Shown here piece after piece: positions 1 through 9,050 of a stretch of 64,000 nucleotides of DNA. How positions within the stretch are numbered: the first letter of the stretch is position 1; every line of letters starts with the position of its first letter. The translations under genes and the position numbers were made by a program. Source of the DNA: Sediminibacterium sp. (GTDB taxonomy: Bacteria > Bacteroidota > Bacteroidia > Chitinophagales > Chitinophagaceae); the NCBI RefSeq assembly GCF_019264485.1, contig NZ_JAHVAA010000002.1:62001-126000 (forward strand), read 5' to 3'. The notes under the pieces are model-generated. The model was given only the letters and a program-made list of their open reading frames with translations. It was not told where the DNA came from and did not search any database.

Positions 1-150
1 AAAAGTCAGTGACTCGTTGGTTTGCATCTTCTCTTCAATCGCATTAGCCATATGATCAACAATTTCTACCTGTATGTCATAGTAGCTGATACTCTTTCTT
101 TTACAATAAGCATACAATTCTTGAATCTGTTCATCAGATAACATAGTCAT
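1..150 (-). CDS. Partial hypothetical protein coupled to a PadR regulator
   Basis: Only the first 50 codons are inside the window; the gene runs off the left edge. The ATG at 148-150 overlaps the TGA stop of the upstream PadR gene (ATGA), a strong sign of translational coupling. The visible N-terminus (MTMLSDEQIQELYAYCKRK, then a YYDIQVEIVDHMANAIEEKM-type stretch) is a soluble helical segment of the kind I associate with small Bacteroidota proteins encoded just after PadR genes, often followed by membrane helices. No function can be given from this fragment. A start two codons later (142-144) is also possible. Confidence 0.6.
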   Translation of the reverse strand, partial: MTMLSDEQIQELYAYCKRKSISYYDIQVEIVDHMANAIEEKMQTNESLTF

Positions 151-479
151 GCAGTTTTAGGTTGAAAAATCAATGATAAATTCTCTAAAAATGATTGTAG
201 TTCATTAAATGACTGTACGGATTGTTTTTTCCCTGCTTTTGTAAGTGAATAATACTTACGCATTCGGTTACCCGCAGATTCAATTTCAGTTTCTAATATC
301 CCTTCTTCTTCCAGCCGATGCAAAAGCGGATACAAAGCCCCTTCTGTAATATCCAGGTGCCCTTTAGTCAACTCACGTGCCTTTTGTGTAATCTGGTAGC
401 CATACATACGCCCGTTATCTTTCAGTAACTGAATAATAATGGGTTCAAGACAGCCTTTGTATAAAGCAGACTTATTCAT
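147..479 (-). CDS. PadR family transcriptional regulator
   Basis: A 110-residue one-domain regulator. The N-terminal winged helix spans about residues 8-85 and includes GALYPLLHRLEEEGILE followed by the basic, glycine-containing wing (SAGNRMRKYYSLTKAG) typical of PadR proteins. A short C-terminal helix (about 88-105) would make the dimer, as in the short PadR-s2 group. Such proteins are usually local, often autoregulatory repressors that sense small molecules or membrane stress. It is translationally coupled to the partial gene on its 3' side, and a perfect 18-bp inverted repeat sits just upstream of its start, so it probably controls its own two-gene operon. The inducer is unknown. Confidence 0.9.
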   Translation of the reverse strand: MNKSALYKGCLEPIIIQLLKDNGRMYGYQITQKARELTKGHLDITEGALYPLLHRLEEEGILETEIESAGNRMRKYYSLTKAGKKQSVQSFNELQSFLENLSLIFQPKTA

Positions 480-494
480 GAATTGAAGGTAGAG

Positions 495-535
495 AAAATT
501 AATTATACCTAACTTTCTTAGGTATAATTAATTTT
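495..535. promoter_or_regulatory. Perfect 18-bp inverted repeat, candidate PadR operator
   Basis: The arms at 495-512 and 518-535 are exactly complementary, with a 5-nt spacer (CTTTC); the core of each arm is TATACCTAA or its complement. It begins 16 bp upstream of the PadR start and lies in the divergent gap before the ATP-grasp gene. An AT-rich dyad here suits autoregulation by a dimeric winged-helix protein. It could also form a hairpin in RNA, but neither flanking gene ends here, so a terminator role is unlikely. Seen directly: the symmetry and position. Inferred: PadR binding. Confidence 0.6.
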
Positions 536-631
536 GAGAGTATCTTGGCTTTTCGTATATTGTATCTGGTTGCTCTCCCTGCGGGGATGCAACCATTTTT
601 TGTTTGTACCAGACCATACAATCAACTACTT

Positions 632-2092
632 ATGCATGGAAACCTGCTTTTCAATAATTATCAGATCAGACCAGGTTCCTGGGATGAAATGAAAGAATCA
701 GACACCGTTCGGCTCCCCTATCATTCAATATGCGATGAGCTCTGTGGGCTAAACCTTACGGAACTGCAGCAGAAAGACAGAATGGCTGCTGAACTTTTCA
801 TGAGCCAGGGAATTACATTCACTGTGTACAGTGACAACGAAGGAATAGAAAGGATATTTCCTTATGATATCATTCCAAGGGTTATTACCAATAAAGAATG
901 GGAGCAGATTGAAACCGGTATTAAACAAAGACTAAAAGCCCTGAATCTTTTTCTTAAAGACATCTATCATGAACAACAAATTCTCAAAGATGGTATTATC
1001 CCTGCTTCATTAATCGCTTCCTGTCCGCATTTTACCCGTGAAGTTTTTGGCATAAATGTGCCACACGATATTTATGTAAACATTGCCGGCATTGATCTTA
1101 TCAGGGGAGTTGACGGTGCTTTCTATATCCTGGAAGACAATTTGCGAACCCCATCAGGTGTATCTTATATGCTGGAAAACAGGGAGGTAACCAAACGGCT
1201 TTTCCCCGACTTACTGGCTAACAGCAATGTGAGAATGATTAATAATTATCCGCTTTTGTTACATGATAACCTGATGGCCATGTCGCAAAGAAAAGTAGAT
1301 AACCCAATGGTTGTATTACTTACGCCGGGTGTATTTAATTCTGCCTATTTTGAACATACATTTCTTGCCCGGCAAATGGGTATTCAACTTGTTGAAGGAA
1401 GAGATTTGCTGGTCGACAATCATAAAGTTTATATGAAAACAACGGGTGGTCTTCGCCAGGTAGATGTAATATACAGGCGCATTGATGATGAATACCTTGA
1501 CCCGTTGGTGTTCAGACCCGATAGTGCATTGGGTGTGCCTGGTTTAATGAGTGCCTATAGAAAAGGCAATGTAACTATTGTGAATGCATTGGGTAATGGT
1601 GTAGCAGATGACAAAGCAGTTTATGCTTATGTACCTGCCATGATTCGTTATTACCTGAATGAAGAACCCATCATTCCTAATGTTCCTACCTACCAGATGA
1701 AAAATGAAGAAGAGCGGCAATATGTTTTTGCGAATATGGATCAAATGGTAATCAAAGAAACCAATCAATCTGGAGGATATGGTATGGTAATGGGCAATAA
1801 GGCTTCTGCTGAAGAACTGGATAAAGCAAGAGCTGACATCCTGCTTAATCCAAGAAATTTTATTGCACAACCGATCATCCAGTTATCAACAGTGCCTTGC
1901 CTGATTGATGGAAAATTACAGGCCCGACATGTAGATTTACGTCCATATGCACTTTGTTCTCCTACAGGTATTGATATTGTTCCCGGTGGCTTAACAAGGG
2001 TAGCATTGCGTGAAGGATCGCTTGTAGTAAATTCATCACAAGGAGGAGGAAGTAAAGATACCTGGGTAATTGATCTTCCCGGCAGCGACTGA
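632..2092 (+). CDS. Circularly permuted ATP-grasp type 2 protein (DUF404/DUF407)
   Basis: The protein belongs to the circularly permuted ATP-grasp family, which probably forms an amide or peptide bond using ATP. Recognisable parts are the N-terminal GSWDEM segment, the R-V-I-T/E-W-E-Q region near residue 90, the EDNLRTPSGVSYMLENR block, the GDxDDEYLDPL-like region (RRIDDEYLDPL) and the late KETNQSGGYGM and HVDLRPY motifs. The frame is open from a TTG at 545, but homology-like sequence begins near MHGNLLFNNYQI, so I place the start at ATG 632 (486 residues). The alpha-E and transglutaminase-like genes follow at once; this trio co-occurs widely in bacteria. The natural substrate is unknown. Confidence 0.87.
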   Translation: MHGNLLFNNYQIRPGSWDEMKESDTVRLPYHSICDELCGLNLTELQQKDRMAAELFMSQGITFTVYSDNEGIERIFPYDIIPRVITNKEWEQIETGIKQRLKALNLFLKDIYHEQQILKDGIIPASLIASCPHFTREVFGINVPHDIYVNIAGIDLIRGVDGAFYILEDNLRTPSGVSYMLENREVTKRLFPDLLANSNVRMINNYPLLLHDNLMAMSQRKVDNPMVVLLTPGVFNSAYFEHTFLARQMGIQLVEGRDLLVDNHKVYMKTTGGLRQVDVIYRRIDDEYLDPLVFRPDSALGVPGLMSAYRKGNVTIVNALGNGVADDKAVYAYVPAMIRYYLNEEPIIPNVPTYQMKNEEERQYVFANMDQMVIKETNQSGGYGMVMGNKASAEELDKARADILLNPRNFIAQPIIQLSTVPCLIDGKLQARHVDLRPYALCSPTGIDIVPGGLTRVALREGSLVVNSSQGGGSKDTWVIDLPGSD

Positions 2093-2124
2093 TCAACCCA
2101 ATTTTAAAAGCTCAACTAACAAAT

Positions 2125-3066
2125 ATGCTTAGCAGAATTGCAGACTCACTATACTGGCTTCACCGATATATGGAAAGAGCAGATGGACTTTTACGTTTGT
2201 TAAAAACCAGCTATATACTTTCTTTTGATAAAGTTCAAACAAGTGCCATCACCTGGCAACCTGCATTAGAAATTTTTACCAGTTTACCTGCAGACGAAAT
2301 CAATACCCTTAAACAGAACAATGCAGCCGCCTTAAAATATTTATTACTGGATAGCAATAACCAGAATTCGTTAAAAGTAATACTTACCCGTGCCCGTGAA
2401 AATGCCAGAGGTGTTCAGGATCAGATCACCAAAGAAGTATGGGAGCAGATTAACCTGATTTATCACCTGATTCACCATCCGGCAACACAGGAAAAATTAT
2501 CCGGTAATGATGCTATTCTTGTTATTGATTCATTTATCAATAACAGCGATCAGTTTTGTGGTATTACAGACAGCACCATGCCTCGTGGACAGGGGTGGAA
2601 CTATATGAACCTCGGTAAATACACGGAGAGATGTTTACTGACACTGGAGTTTACCTATAATTTTTTTAGAAAAGTCAATCATGACCTGAACCAGGAACAG
2701 GATATTTTATTCTGGCGGGGCCTATTACTCGCTCTGTCTGGTTATGAACACCACCTGAAAAATTATAGTAATCAGCAACATAATTACAATGTAGCTAAAC
2801 AGGTATTATTTGATAAACATTTCCCCCGGTCATTATATTATGCTTTAGAAAGGGTGCATAAATATTTATCGGATATCACCATTTTGAATCCCATAGAAGG
2901 AAGTCCTGCCATTACTAGATCATTCGGAAGAACAAACAGTCATGTGCGGTATTCGGATCTGGAAGCGGTTGCCGAAATGGGACTTGATAAATTTCTTATC
3001 CAGGTAAGGCATCATCTTAAAGATTTTTCCCGGCAGTTCGGGCAATTGTATTTTTCGTATTCTTAA
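2125..3066 (+). CDS. Alpha-E domain-containing protein (DUF403)
   Basis: A 313-residue, almost wholly helical protein. The start MLSRIADSLYWLHRYMERADGL is the hallmark of the alpha-E family, and the basic/acidic helices with ARENARGVQDQI and the NLGKYTERC segment match the family core. No signal peptide is visible. It lies 32 bp after the ATP-grasp gene and 12 bp before the transglutaminase-like gene, so the three are almost certainly one transcript. The family has no settled activity; its constant company with circularly permuted ATP-grasp enzymes suggests a partner subunit in a peptide-forming or peptide-modifying system. Confidence 0.9.
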   Translation: MLSRIADSLYWLHRYMERADGLLRLLKTSYILSFDKVQTSAITWQPALEIFTSLPADEINTLKQNNAAALKYLLLDSNNQNSLKVILTRARENARGVQDQITKEVWEQINLIYHLIHHPATQEKLSGNDAILVIDSFINNSDQFCGITDSTMPRGQGWNYMNLGKYTERCLLTLEFTYNFFRKVNHDLNQEQDILFWRGLLLALSGYEHHLKNYSNQQHNYNVAKQVLFDKHFPRSLYYALERVHKYLSDITILNPIEGSPAITRSFGRTNSHVRYSDLEAVAEMGLDKFLIQVRHHLKDFSRQFGQLYFSYS

Positions 3067-3078
3067 AGCAACTTATCC

Positions 3079-4017
3079 ATGCCCATTTTCACCATACAAC
3101 ATATTACTAAATACCAATACGACAGGCCCGTTAAGGAAAGTGTAAATGAAATCAAGATCTATCCGTATGCTGATGCCCAGCAGGAAATATTACAACATGA
3201 TATTCTTATTACAGGCAATCCAGATGTACATCTTTCCTTTGATTACTGGAACAATAAAAAAGGGAGTTTTAACCTGCTTCCACCACACAGGGAGCTGGTA
3301 ATTGACAGCAGACTTAAAATCAGAACTACCGACTGGGTTACTAAATCTATCCCCGGCAATTTCCCTGAAAGCCTGCCAACAGAAGTGGAACAGAATATGC
3401 AATTGCTATCCTTAAGCACTCCAACACCGATACTTGCAGAAAATGAAATACAGCGTTATGCAAAAGCTTTGTACCATTCAGATAAGCAGGTAGCGATGAT
3501 TATTAAAGATTGCTGTGAGTTTATTTATAATCAGTTTACCTATATCAAAGGAATTACCACTATTGAATCGAGTGTGGATGAAATATTGGAGAAGAAAGCA
3601 GGTGTATGCCAGGATTTTGCCCATGTGATGTTGGAAATTTTGAGAAGAATGGGCATTCCCGCGCGTTATGTAAGCGGCTATATTTGTCCGAATAAAAATG
3701 GTATGCGTGGCGAGGGAGCTACCCATGCCTGGGTAGAAGCTTATATTCCTTCGTATGGATGGCTGGGTGTTGATCCAACGAATAACGTAGTCGTTACACA
3801 ACATCATGTAAAACTGGCTGTGGGACGAGATTTTACCGATTGTAGTCCGGTAAAAGGTACTTTCAAAGGACCGGCTCAGCAATCCTTGTCGGTATATGTT
3901 TCTGTGGGTTATGAAGATGGTGCCAGATTTGAAGAATTGAATGATGTGCATATGGAAAAACAAAACACACCCGTTCCAGCCATTATAATTGATACATTTG
4001 CCGGGCAACAACAATAG
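3079..4017 (+). CDS. Transglutaminase-like cysteine protease family protein
   Basis: A 312-residue protein with a bacterial transglutaminase N-terminal beta domain (about 1-100; starts FTIQHITKYQYDRPV) and a transglutaminase-like core (about 125-240). The catalytic triad is visible as C177 in AGVCQDFAH, H216 in ATHAWVEAY and D232 in GVDPTN. Family members act as cysteine peptidases or amide hydrolases rather than true cross-linkers. No signal peptide is evident. As the third gene of the ATP-grasp/alpha-E cluster it is a candidate hydrolase for the amide bond or peptide the ATP-grasp enzyme forms. That role is inferred from context only. Confidence 0.9.
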   Translation: MPIFTIQHITKYQYDRPVKESVNEIKIYPYADAQQEILQHDILITGNPDVHLSFDYWNNKKGSFNLLPPHRELVIDSRLKIRTTDWVTKSIPGNFPESLPTEVEQNMQLLSLSTPTPILAENEIQRYAKALYHSDKQVAMIIKDCCEFIYNQFTYIKGITTIESSVDEILEKKAGVCQDFAHVMLEILRRMGIPARYVSGYICPNKNGMRGEGATHAWVEAYIPSYGWLGVDPTNNVVVTQHHVKLAVGRDFTDCSPVKGTFKGPAQQSLSVYVSVGYEDGARFEELNDVHMEKQNTPVPAIIIDTFAGQQQ

Positions 4018-4022
4018 AATGT

Positions 4023-4538
4023 ATGCCGGCATTGAAAATTTTCCGTATCCTCTCTTACATCATGATTCCCATCGCCTGTCTTTTCGGATTAATGGGTTTC
4101 CTCATACTGATTCCAGCCCTCATGAATCCATCCATGTGGCTGATGCTGTTTTTATTTGCCAGCATTGTTATTTATACTTTTTCCAGTTTTAAATTTCTCA
4201 GTTCCGGTATTGAACGTAATGCAAGATGTAAACCCTCACTCAAAGACTGGATCAAAGTAAATGCGTATGTAAGCCTCGTAATGGGAGGTATGTTTTTTAT
4301 CAATGCCATCGGCATTCTTTCATTAGGTCCTGTGGCGCTGAACGACTTTGTAACACAAATGATCGATTCGCAACCCAACTTACCCAAAGGAATAAAACCA
4401 GAACTCATCATTTCAATCCTGAAAACGGTTGCCGGTTTTATGCTGATTGCAAGCATCATTATCGTTGCCCATGTGATACTTGGGCTCCGTATGGTGAAAA
4501 AATTCGGGCACCTGTTTGTGCCACCAACAAATCAATAA
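4023..4538 (+). CDS. Small multi-pass membrane protein, unknown function
   Basis: A 171-residue hydrophobic protein with about four transmembrane segments (roughly residues 8-32, 38-56, 80-102 and 132-160). A basic loop (SSGIERNARCKPSLKDW) follows the second helix, and a stretch ending in IDSQPNLPKGIKPE precedes the last. It starts 5 bp after the transglutaminase gene stop, so it probably shares that operon and may be a membrane anchor or carrier for its product. I do not recognise a named family. Confidence 0.75.
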   Translation: MPALKIFRILSYIMIPIACLFGLMGFLILIPALMNPSMWLMLFLFASIVIYTFSSFKFLSSGIERNARCKPSLKDWIKVNAYVSLVMGGMFFINAIGILSLGPVALNDFVTQMIDSQPNLPKGIKPELIISILKTVAGFMLIASIIIVAHVILGLRMVKKFGHLFVPPTNQ

Positions 4539-4570
4539 AGAATCTCTCCCCTTTTTTGTATTTTACAAAA

Positions 4571-5851
4571 GTGAATACAACAACACCTTTAGCAGAGAGA
4601 ATGCGCCCGGTTTTATTAGATGACCTGGTGGGGCAGGAACACCTCACCGGCAAGGGGAGTATCCTCAGAACATCAATTGAGAATGGCAGGATACCGTCCA
4701 TGTTGTTATGGGGACCTCCCGGTGTTGGTAAAACAACCATTGCCAATATTATTGCACATAGTTTACAGGCTCCCTACTTTCAGTTGAGTGCCATCAGCAG
4801 CGGTGTAAAAGATGTTCGGGAAATAATTGAAGAAGCCAAACACAAAGCTGGTTCTGTATTGTTTATTGATGAGATACATCGTTTTAACAAAGGACAGCAG
4901 GATGCTTTGCTGGGAGCTGTTGAAAAAGGCATCATTACTTTAATTGGTGCCACCACAGAAAACCCATCTTTTGAAGTAAACAGTGCCTTGCTGAGCCGTT
5001 GTCAGGTATATGTATTAAAAGCTTTACAGGACGATGACCTGATCCGCCTTTTGCAACAGGTAGCGGAAAAAGATACCATACTCAGGTCGTACAAGATTCA
5101 ATTAAAAGAAACAACTGCATTGATCAATATTTCTGGTGGTGATGCACGTAAATTGTTGAACCTTTTTGAACTGGTGGTTCAAACAGCCAGCCTCAAACAA
5201 AACAATACAAAAGATATTACCGTTACCGATGCATTGGTGATGGAAGTGGCTCAAAAAAAAGTAGCCCTCTACGATAAACAGGGAGAGCAGCATTATGATA
5301 TTATTTCGGCATTCATCAAAAGTATGCGCGGCAGCGATCCGAATGGAGCAGTTTACTGGTTGGCGAGGATGATTGAAGGCGGAGAAGATGTAAAATTCAT
5401 TGCCCGTCGTATGGTTATTTTTGCAAGTGAAGATGTAGGCAATGCCAATCCCAATGCGCTCCTTTTGGCCAATACTACTTTTGATGCGGTGAATAAAATT
5501 GGTTACCCCGAAAGCAGGATCATTCTTTCGCAATGCGCCACTTATCTGGCATCATCTGCAAAAAGTAATGCATCTTATATGGCCATCAACCTTGCACTTG
5601 CAGCAGTACAACAACAGGGTGACCTCCCCGTTCCACTCCATATACGGAACGCCCCTACCCAACTCATGAAAAACCTGAATTACGGAAAAGATTACCAATA
5701 TTCTCATATGGGAGAAGGCAATTTTATTCCGCAGGAATACCTGCCTGAAAAAATTGCCGGCACCAAATTCTATGAGCCTGGTAACAACGCCCGTGAACAG
5801 GAGCTCCGTAAATTCCTCAAAGAAAGATGGAAAGATAAATACAACTACTAA
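4571..5851 (+). CDS. rarA: Replication-associated recombination protein A (AAA+ ATPase)
   Basis: RarA/MgsA is a clamp-loader-like AAA+ ATPase that acts at stalled replication forks. Walker A is GPPGVGKTT (about 48-56), Walker B is [19 protein letters not shown], sensor 1 lies in [19 protein letters not shown], and the C-terminal tetramerisation region includes [23 protein letters not shown] and the [13 protein letters not shown] motif. I prefer the GTG at 4571, giving [13 protein letters not shown], which matches the family N-terminus; an in-frame TTG at 4556 is possible. It follows the membrane-protein gene by about 30 bp but is probably a separate housekeeping function. Confidence 0.96.
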   Translation: MNTTTPLAERMRPVLLDDLVGQEHLTGKGSILRTSIENGRIPSMLLWGPPGVGKTTIANIIAHSLQAPYFQLSAISSGVKDVREIIEEAKHKAGSVLFIDEIHRFNKGQQDALLGAVEKGIITLIGATTENPSFEVNSALLSRCQVYVLKALQDDDLIRLLQQVAEKDTILRSYKIQLKETTALINISGGDARKLLNLFELVVQTASLKQNNTKDITVTDALVMEVAQKKVALYDKQGEQHYDIISAFIKSMRGSDPNGAVYWLARMIEGGEDVKFIARRMVIFASEDVGNANPNALLLANTTFDAVNKIGYPESRIILSQCATYLASSAKSNASYMAINLALAAVQQQGDLPVPLHIRNAPTQLMKNLNYGKDYQYSHMGEGNFIPQEYLPEKIAGTKFYEPGNNAREQELRKFLKERWKDKYNY

Positions 5852-5872
5852 CCTCTGCGAAAACTCCCTGTC

Positions 5873-5925
5873 CTCTCGTTCTCTGCGGTGAATAACAAAT
5901 TTAAATTCACCGCAGAGAACGAGAG
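5873..5925. repeat. 21-bp perfect inverted repeat (intergenic hairpin)
   Basis: The arms at 5873-5893 and 5905-5925 are perfectly complementary around an 11-nt AT-rich loop. The symmetry continues imperfectly outward (TCTGCG... on the left against ...CGCGGAG on the right, to about 5853-5945). It lies 21 bp after the rarA stop and before a same-strand gene, so it can terminate rarA transcription; there is no classic U-tract. It is one of several long gene-end hairpins in this window, each with different sequence words. Confidence 0.75.
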
Positions 5926-6054
5926 TTAACAGAGGTTACGCGGAGAAGATATTACTGCATTTTCACCCTAATCAATACCTCTTTTACCGACTCTTCCACT
6001 AAACAAGTGGTTATAAGCCTTGTTATTCATAGATTTAGTACCCAATTCTGTCTT

Positions 6055-7410
6055 ATGAAACAATTACTACGATTATTTATTCTTACCGGTTTTGTTGGTC
6101 TTACCAATATTAGCCATTCACAAACCATTGTTCAACGCGACCCCGAGATTGAGACAATGGTAAAAGAAGTGAATACAGATTCCCTGAAAGCATATATCTA
6201 TAAACTGGTAAGCTTTGGCACCAGGAATACACTCAGCACGCAAACAGACCCCAACAGGGGTATCGGCGCTGCAAGGAACTGGGTATTGCAAAAATTTAAT
6301 GAGTTTGCAAAAAAATCGAATGGCAGGTTAACTGCTTTTATCGATACAACTACCCTTCAAAAGGGTGGAAGGGTTGATACAACGATACTATTAGGCAACG
6401 TAATGGGCATTCTGAAAGGAACTGATACAGCAGATAAAAGAATTTTTGTCATCAGTGGCCACCTCGACAATATGCGTACCAGTGTAATGGATCGTATTGG
6501 TGATGCTCCTGGTGCCAATGACGATGGAAGTGGTACAGCAGCAGTCATTGAAAGTGCAAGGATAATGAGTCAGCGTAGTTTCCCGGCTACCATCATTTTT
6601 GTAGCAGTAAGTGGTGAGGAACAGGGATTGCTGGGCGCCAGATTCATGGCAACAAAAGCCAGAAAAGAGAACTGGAATATCGAAGCCGTTTTGAACAACG
6701 ATATCATGGGTAGCAATAATACCAGTGAAACCAATATCATCGATAATACCCGTATACGTGTATTCAGTGAAGGTATTCCTGCTTATGAAACAGAAAAGAA
6801 CATTCGTAATATCCGTCAGTTAGGTCTGGAGAATGACGGTAAAGCACGTCAACTGGCAAGGTATACGAAAGAAATTGGTGAACGCTATGTAGACAATCTT
6901 GAAGTAGTAATGATTTATCGCAACGACCGTTTTCTGCGTGGCGGCGATCATACTTCATTTATTGAACAGGGGTATGCAGCTGTTCGTTTTACTGAAATGA
7001 ATGAAAACTATTACCACCAGCACCAGAACGTACGTTTGGAAAATGGTATACAGTATGGCGATCTCCCGGAATTTATGGATTATGAATACCTGCGTAAGAA
7101 CACAGCAATGAACCTGAGCAATCTTGCTAATCTGTCGAAAGCACCTGCCATGCCGGAAGAGGTAAAAATTGAAACGCGCCGCTTAAGTAATTATAGTCTG
7201 ATTACCTGGTCTGCACCAAAAACAGGGAAAGTAAAAGGATATTATATTCTGATGCGTGAAACTACAAGCCCCGTATGGCAGAAGAAAATATTTACGACCG
7301 AAAAATCGTATCAGTTACCTTATTCTAAAGACAATTATTTCTTTGCAGTACAGAGTGTTAATGAATCCGGCAATGAGAGTTTGCCCGTGATTCCTGTACC
7401 AGGCAGATAA
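6055..7410 (+). CDS. Exported M28-family zinc metallopeptidase with C-terminal Fn3-like domain
   Basis: A secreted aminopeptidase-type enzyme. The start at 6055 gives a clean signal peptide (MKQLLRLFILTGFVGLTNIS, cleavage near HSQ); the longer open frame from 6007 would place a non-signal extension in front. The M28 metal ligands are visible in ISGHLDNM, PGANDDGSG, VSGEEQGLLGARFMA, LNNDIMG and GGDHTSFIEQGYAAVRFTE, in the expected order. The last 90 or so residues (from about RLSNYSLITW to NESGNESLPV) look like a fibronectin type III fold. It is convergent with the oxidoreductase gene. The substrate is unknown; peptide scavenging in the periplasm is likely. Confidence 0.92.
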   Translation: MKQLLRLFILTGFVGLTNISHSQTIVQRDPEIETMVKEVNTDSLKAYIYKLVSFGTRNTLSTQTDPNRGIGAARNWVLQKFNEFAKKSNGRLTAFIDTTTLQKGGRVDTTILLGNVMGILKGTDTADKRIFVISGHLDNMRTSVMDRIGDAPGANDDGSGTAAVIESARIMSQRSFPATIIFVAVSGEEQGLLGARFMATKARKENWNIEAVLNNDIMGSNNTSETNIIDNTRIRVFSEGIPAYETEKNIRNIRQLGLENDGKARQLARYTKEIGERYVDNLEVVMIYRNDRFLRGGDHTSFIEQGYAAVRFTEMNENYYHQHQNVRLENGIQYGDLPEFMDYEYLRKNTAMNLSNLANLSKAPAMPEEVKIETRRLSNYSLITWSAPKTGKVKGYYILMRETTSPVWQKKIFTTEKSYQLPYSKDNYFFAVQSVNESGNESLPVIPVPGR

Positions 7411-7423
7411 AATTGAATTGATT

Positions 7424-7472
7424 TTAAGCCACAGATTCACTGATTACGGTAATCTGCGAATCTGTGGCTTAA
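7424..7472. terminator. Bidirectional terminator hairpin between convergent genes
   Basis: A perfect 15-bp stem (7424-7438 with 7458-7472) encloses a second nested stem (GATTA/TAATC around CGG). The ends are TTAA and TTAA, giving short A/U tracts in both directions. It lies in the 68-bp gap between the M28 peptidase and the opposing flavin oxidoreductase, exactly where a shared terminator is expected. Confidence 0.8.
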
Positions 7473-7478
7473 CTATTC

Positions 7479-8948
7479 CTATACTTTCCCAGGTACCATT
7501 CTTCCTGCCACTTTATCTTCTGCTCCCCTGTTACCACCTTCATGGTATTCGGCATCTTCGTTTACTTCCCACAAATCGTACAACTCATTACCTGCAATGA
7601 TGTTTTTAGCAGCCAGCATAGCCGTCATCATACTATGATCCTGGTTATTGTATTTATGCATGCCATTTCTTCCCACCAGGTATAACCCCGGATACGCTTT
7701 AATGGCCTGACGAATATTCTCAACATGTTCCTTATAATCCTGGTCGTATACAGGATAAGCTTTTGGCTGGCGAACCACATACCCATCTACCACAGCACTG
7801 CCTTTTGTAAGTCCGATTTTTTCTATTTCCTTTTTACCCAATTCAATCAAAACATCGTCGCTGCTCGTCCATAAACCATCGCCTTCAAAACAGAAATATT
7901 CAAGTCCGTAGCAGGCCATCGCAGGATCGGGCACCATGTATGGGCTCCATGATTTAAAGTTTTGTACCCTTCCCACTTTTACACTCGGGTCGTGAATATA
8001 AATCCAGTTATCACTAAATGCATCTTCATCTTTACAGATCAATACAACAGTGAGAAAATCACGGTATCCCAGTGCTGCTGCCGATTGTAAAACGGGTGTT
8101 GAAAAAGCCGGTGATACGCTGGCTACCAGTTCGCGCATGGGTGCAGAAGAAAGCACATAATCAAAATCAGTAAAACTGCCTTTCGTATTTGTTTGCACTG
8201 ACCATTTTCCGTTTTCTATTTGAATTTGCTGTACACCGCAATTCATTTCCAATACCATACCATTGGCTTTTGCTTTTTCGGCGCATACTTCCCACATCAT
8301 TCCCGGCCCCTGCTTGGGGTAACGGAAAGAATCGATCAGGGTTTTGATAACTTTATCCTTATCACCCGCTTTCCTCACGGGCTTGAACAATGCATTCCAG
8401 ATAGCACTGCTTAACGACAATCCTTTGATTCGCTGTGCAGCCCAATCGGCACTTATTTCTTTACAGGGAATACCCCATACTTTTTCTGTATATGTTTTGA
8501 AAAAAATATTAAAAAGCCGTTGACCAAACTGATTGGTTACCCAATCTTCAAAATTGGTTGGATTTTTTATGGGGAAGGCTTTTGCTTTGAGATAACTGAG
8601 CACACAAAGACCACTTTCAATGATTCCCAGTTTATTCAATGCTTCAAATGCAACGAGCGGATAAGAAAAGAATTTATGGTTGTAATAAATCCGCGAACTT
8701 CTGGGTCGTTCCAGCATTTCATCACCTAATATTTCTGTCCAGAAATCTTCCACTTCCTTTGATTTTGAAAAAAAGCGGTGGCCGCCAATATCAAAATGAA
8801 AGCCTTTATAAGACTCTGTTCTCGAGATTCCACCCACATATTGCGGATCTTTCTCAAAAACAGTAACTGATTGTCCGTCCTTGGCCAGTAAATACGCTGC
8901 AGTTAATCCCGCCGGGCCGGCACCAATAATGGCAATTCTTTTTTTCAT
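7479..8948 (-). CDS. NAD(P)/FAD-dependent oxidoreductase (UGM/protoporphyrinogen oxidase-like)
   Basis: A flavoprotein of the amine-oxidase/UDP-galactopyranose-mutase-like group, 489 residues from the start at 8948. The longer open frame to 9017 is rejected because the dinucleotide-binding Rossmann motif follows directly ([20 protein letters not shown]). It also shows the acidic end of the FAD motif (VFEKD), the GGISRT loop, the [14 protein letters not shown] segment and the C-terminal FAD motif ([19 protein letters not shown]). Relatives near polysaccharide genes reduce or isomerise sugar or polyprenyl-linked substrates, but the context here (peptidase and acetyltransferase) does not settle the reaction. 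Confidence 0.85.
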   Translation of the reverse strand: MKKRIAIIGAGPAGLTAAYLLAKDGQSVTVFEKDPQYVGGISRTESYKGFHFDIGGHRFFSKSKEVEDFWTEILGDEMLERPRSSRIYYNHKFFSYPLVAFEALNKLGIIESGLCVLSYLKAKAFPIKNPTNFEDWVTNQFGQRLFNIFFKTYTEKVWGIPCKEISADWAAQRIKGLSLSSAIWNALFKPVRKAGDKDKVIKTLIDSFRYPKQGPGMMWEVCAEKAKANGMVLEMNCGVQQIQIENGKWSVQTNTKGSFTDFDYVLSSAPMRELVASVSPAFSTPVLQSAAALGYRDFLTVVLICKDEDAFSDNWIYIHDPSVKVGRVQNFKSWSPYMVPDPAMACYGLEYFCFEGDGLWTSSDDVLIELGKKEIEKIGLTKGSAVVDGYVVRQPKAYPVYDQDYKEHVENIRQAIKAYPGLYLVGRNGMHKYNNQDHSMMTAMLAAKNIIAGNELYDLWEVNEDAEYHEGGNRGAEDKVAGRMVPGKV

Positions 8949-8963
8949 ATACCTGAATCGCTG

Positions 8964-8990
8964 AAAATATATTTTCGTCAGCGGGCCAAA
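8964..8990 (-). promoter_or_regulatory. Possible Bacteroidota promoter for the flavin oxidoreductase
   Basis: On the minus strand a TTTG (8990-8987) precedes TATATTTT (8971-8964), close to the TAnnTTTG consensus but with the last base wrong and a spacer shorter than usual (15 nt). It lies 16 bp upstream of the start at 8948. Weak evidence; listed because a better promoter for elaA lies back-to-back with it. Confidence 0.35.
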
Positions 8991-8991
8991 G

Positions 8992-9025
8992 TTGTGAAAT
9001 AAATATGGTACTACCACTATTTTTG
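8992..9025 (+). promoter_or_regulatory. Bacteroidota-type promoter of elaA
   Basis: TTGTG at 8992-8996 (-33 element) and TATTTTTG at 9018-9025 (a perfect TAnnTTTG -7 element) are separated by 21 bp, the usual spacing for the Bacteroidota primary sigma factor. Transcription would begin near 9032, leaving a short leader before the ATG at 9051. Confidence 0.65.
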
Positions 9026-9050
9026 CCCCTGTTCATCTATTTATTCCGCC

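Noticed and set aside
545..631. N-terminal extension of the ATP-grasp protein from TTG 545
   Set aside because: The extra 29 residues are hydrophobic and unlike the family; typical sequence begins after ATG 632.
7418..7600. Plus-strand frame covering the terminator and the end of the flavin oxidoreductase
   Set aside because: It is the opposite strand of a hairpin plus a clear coding gene; shadow.
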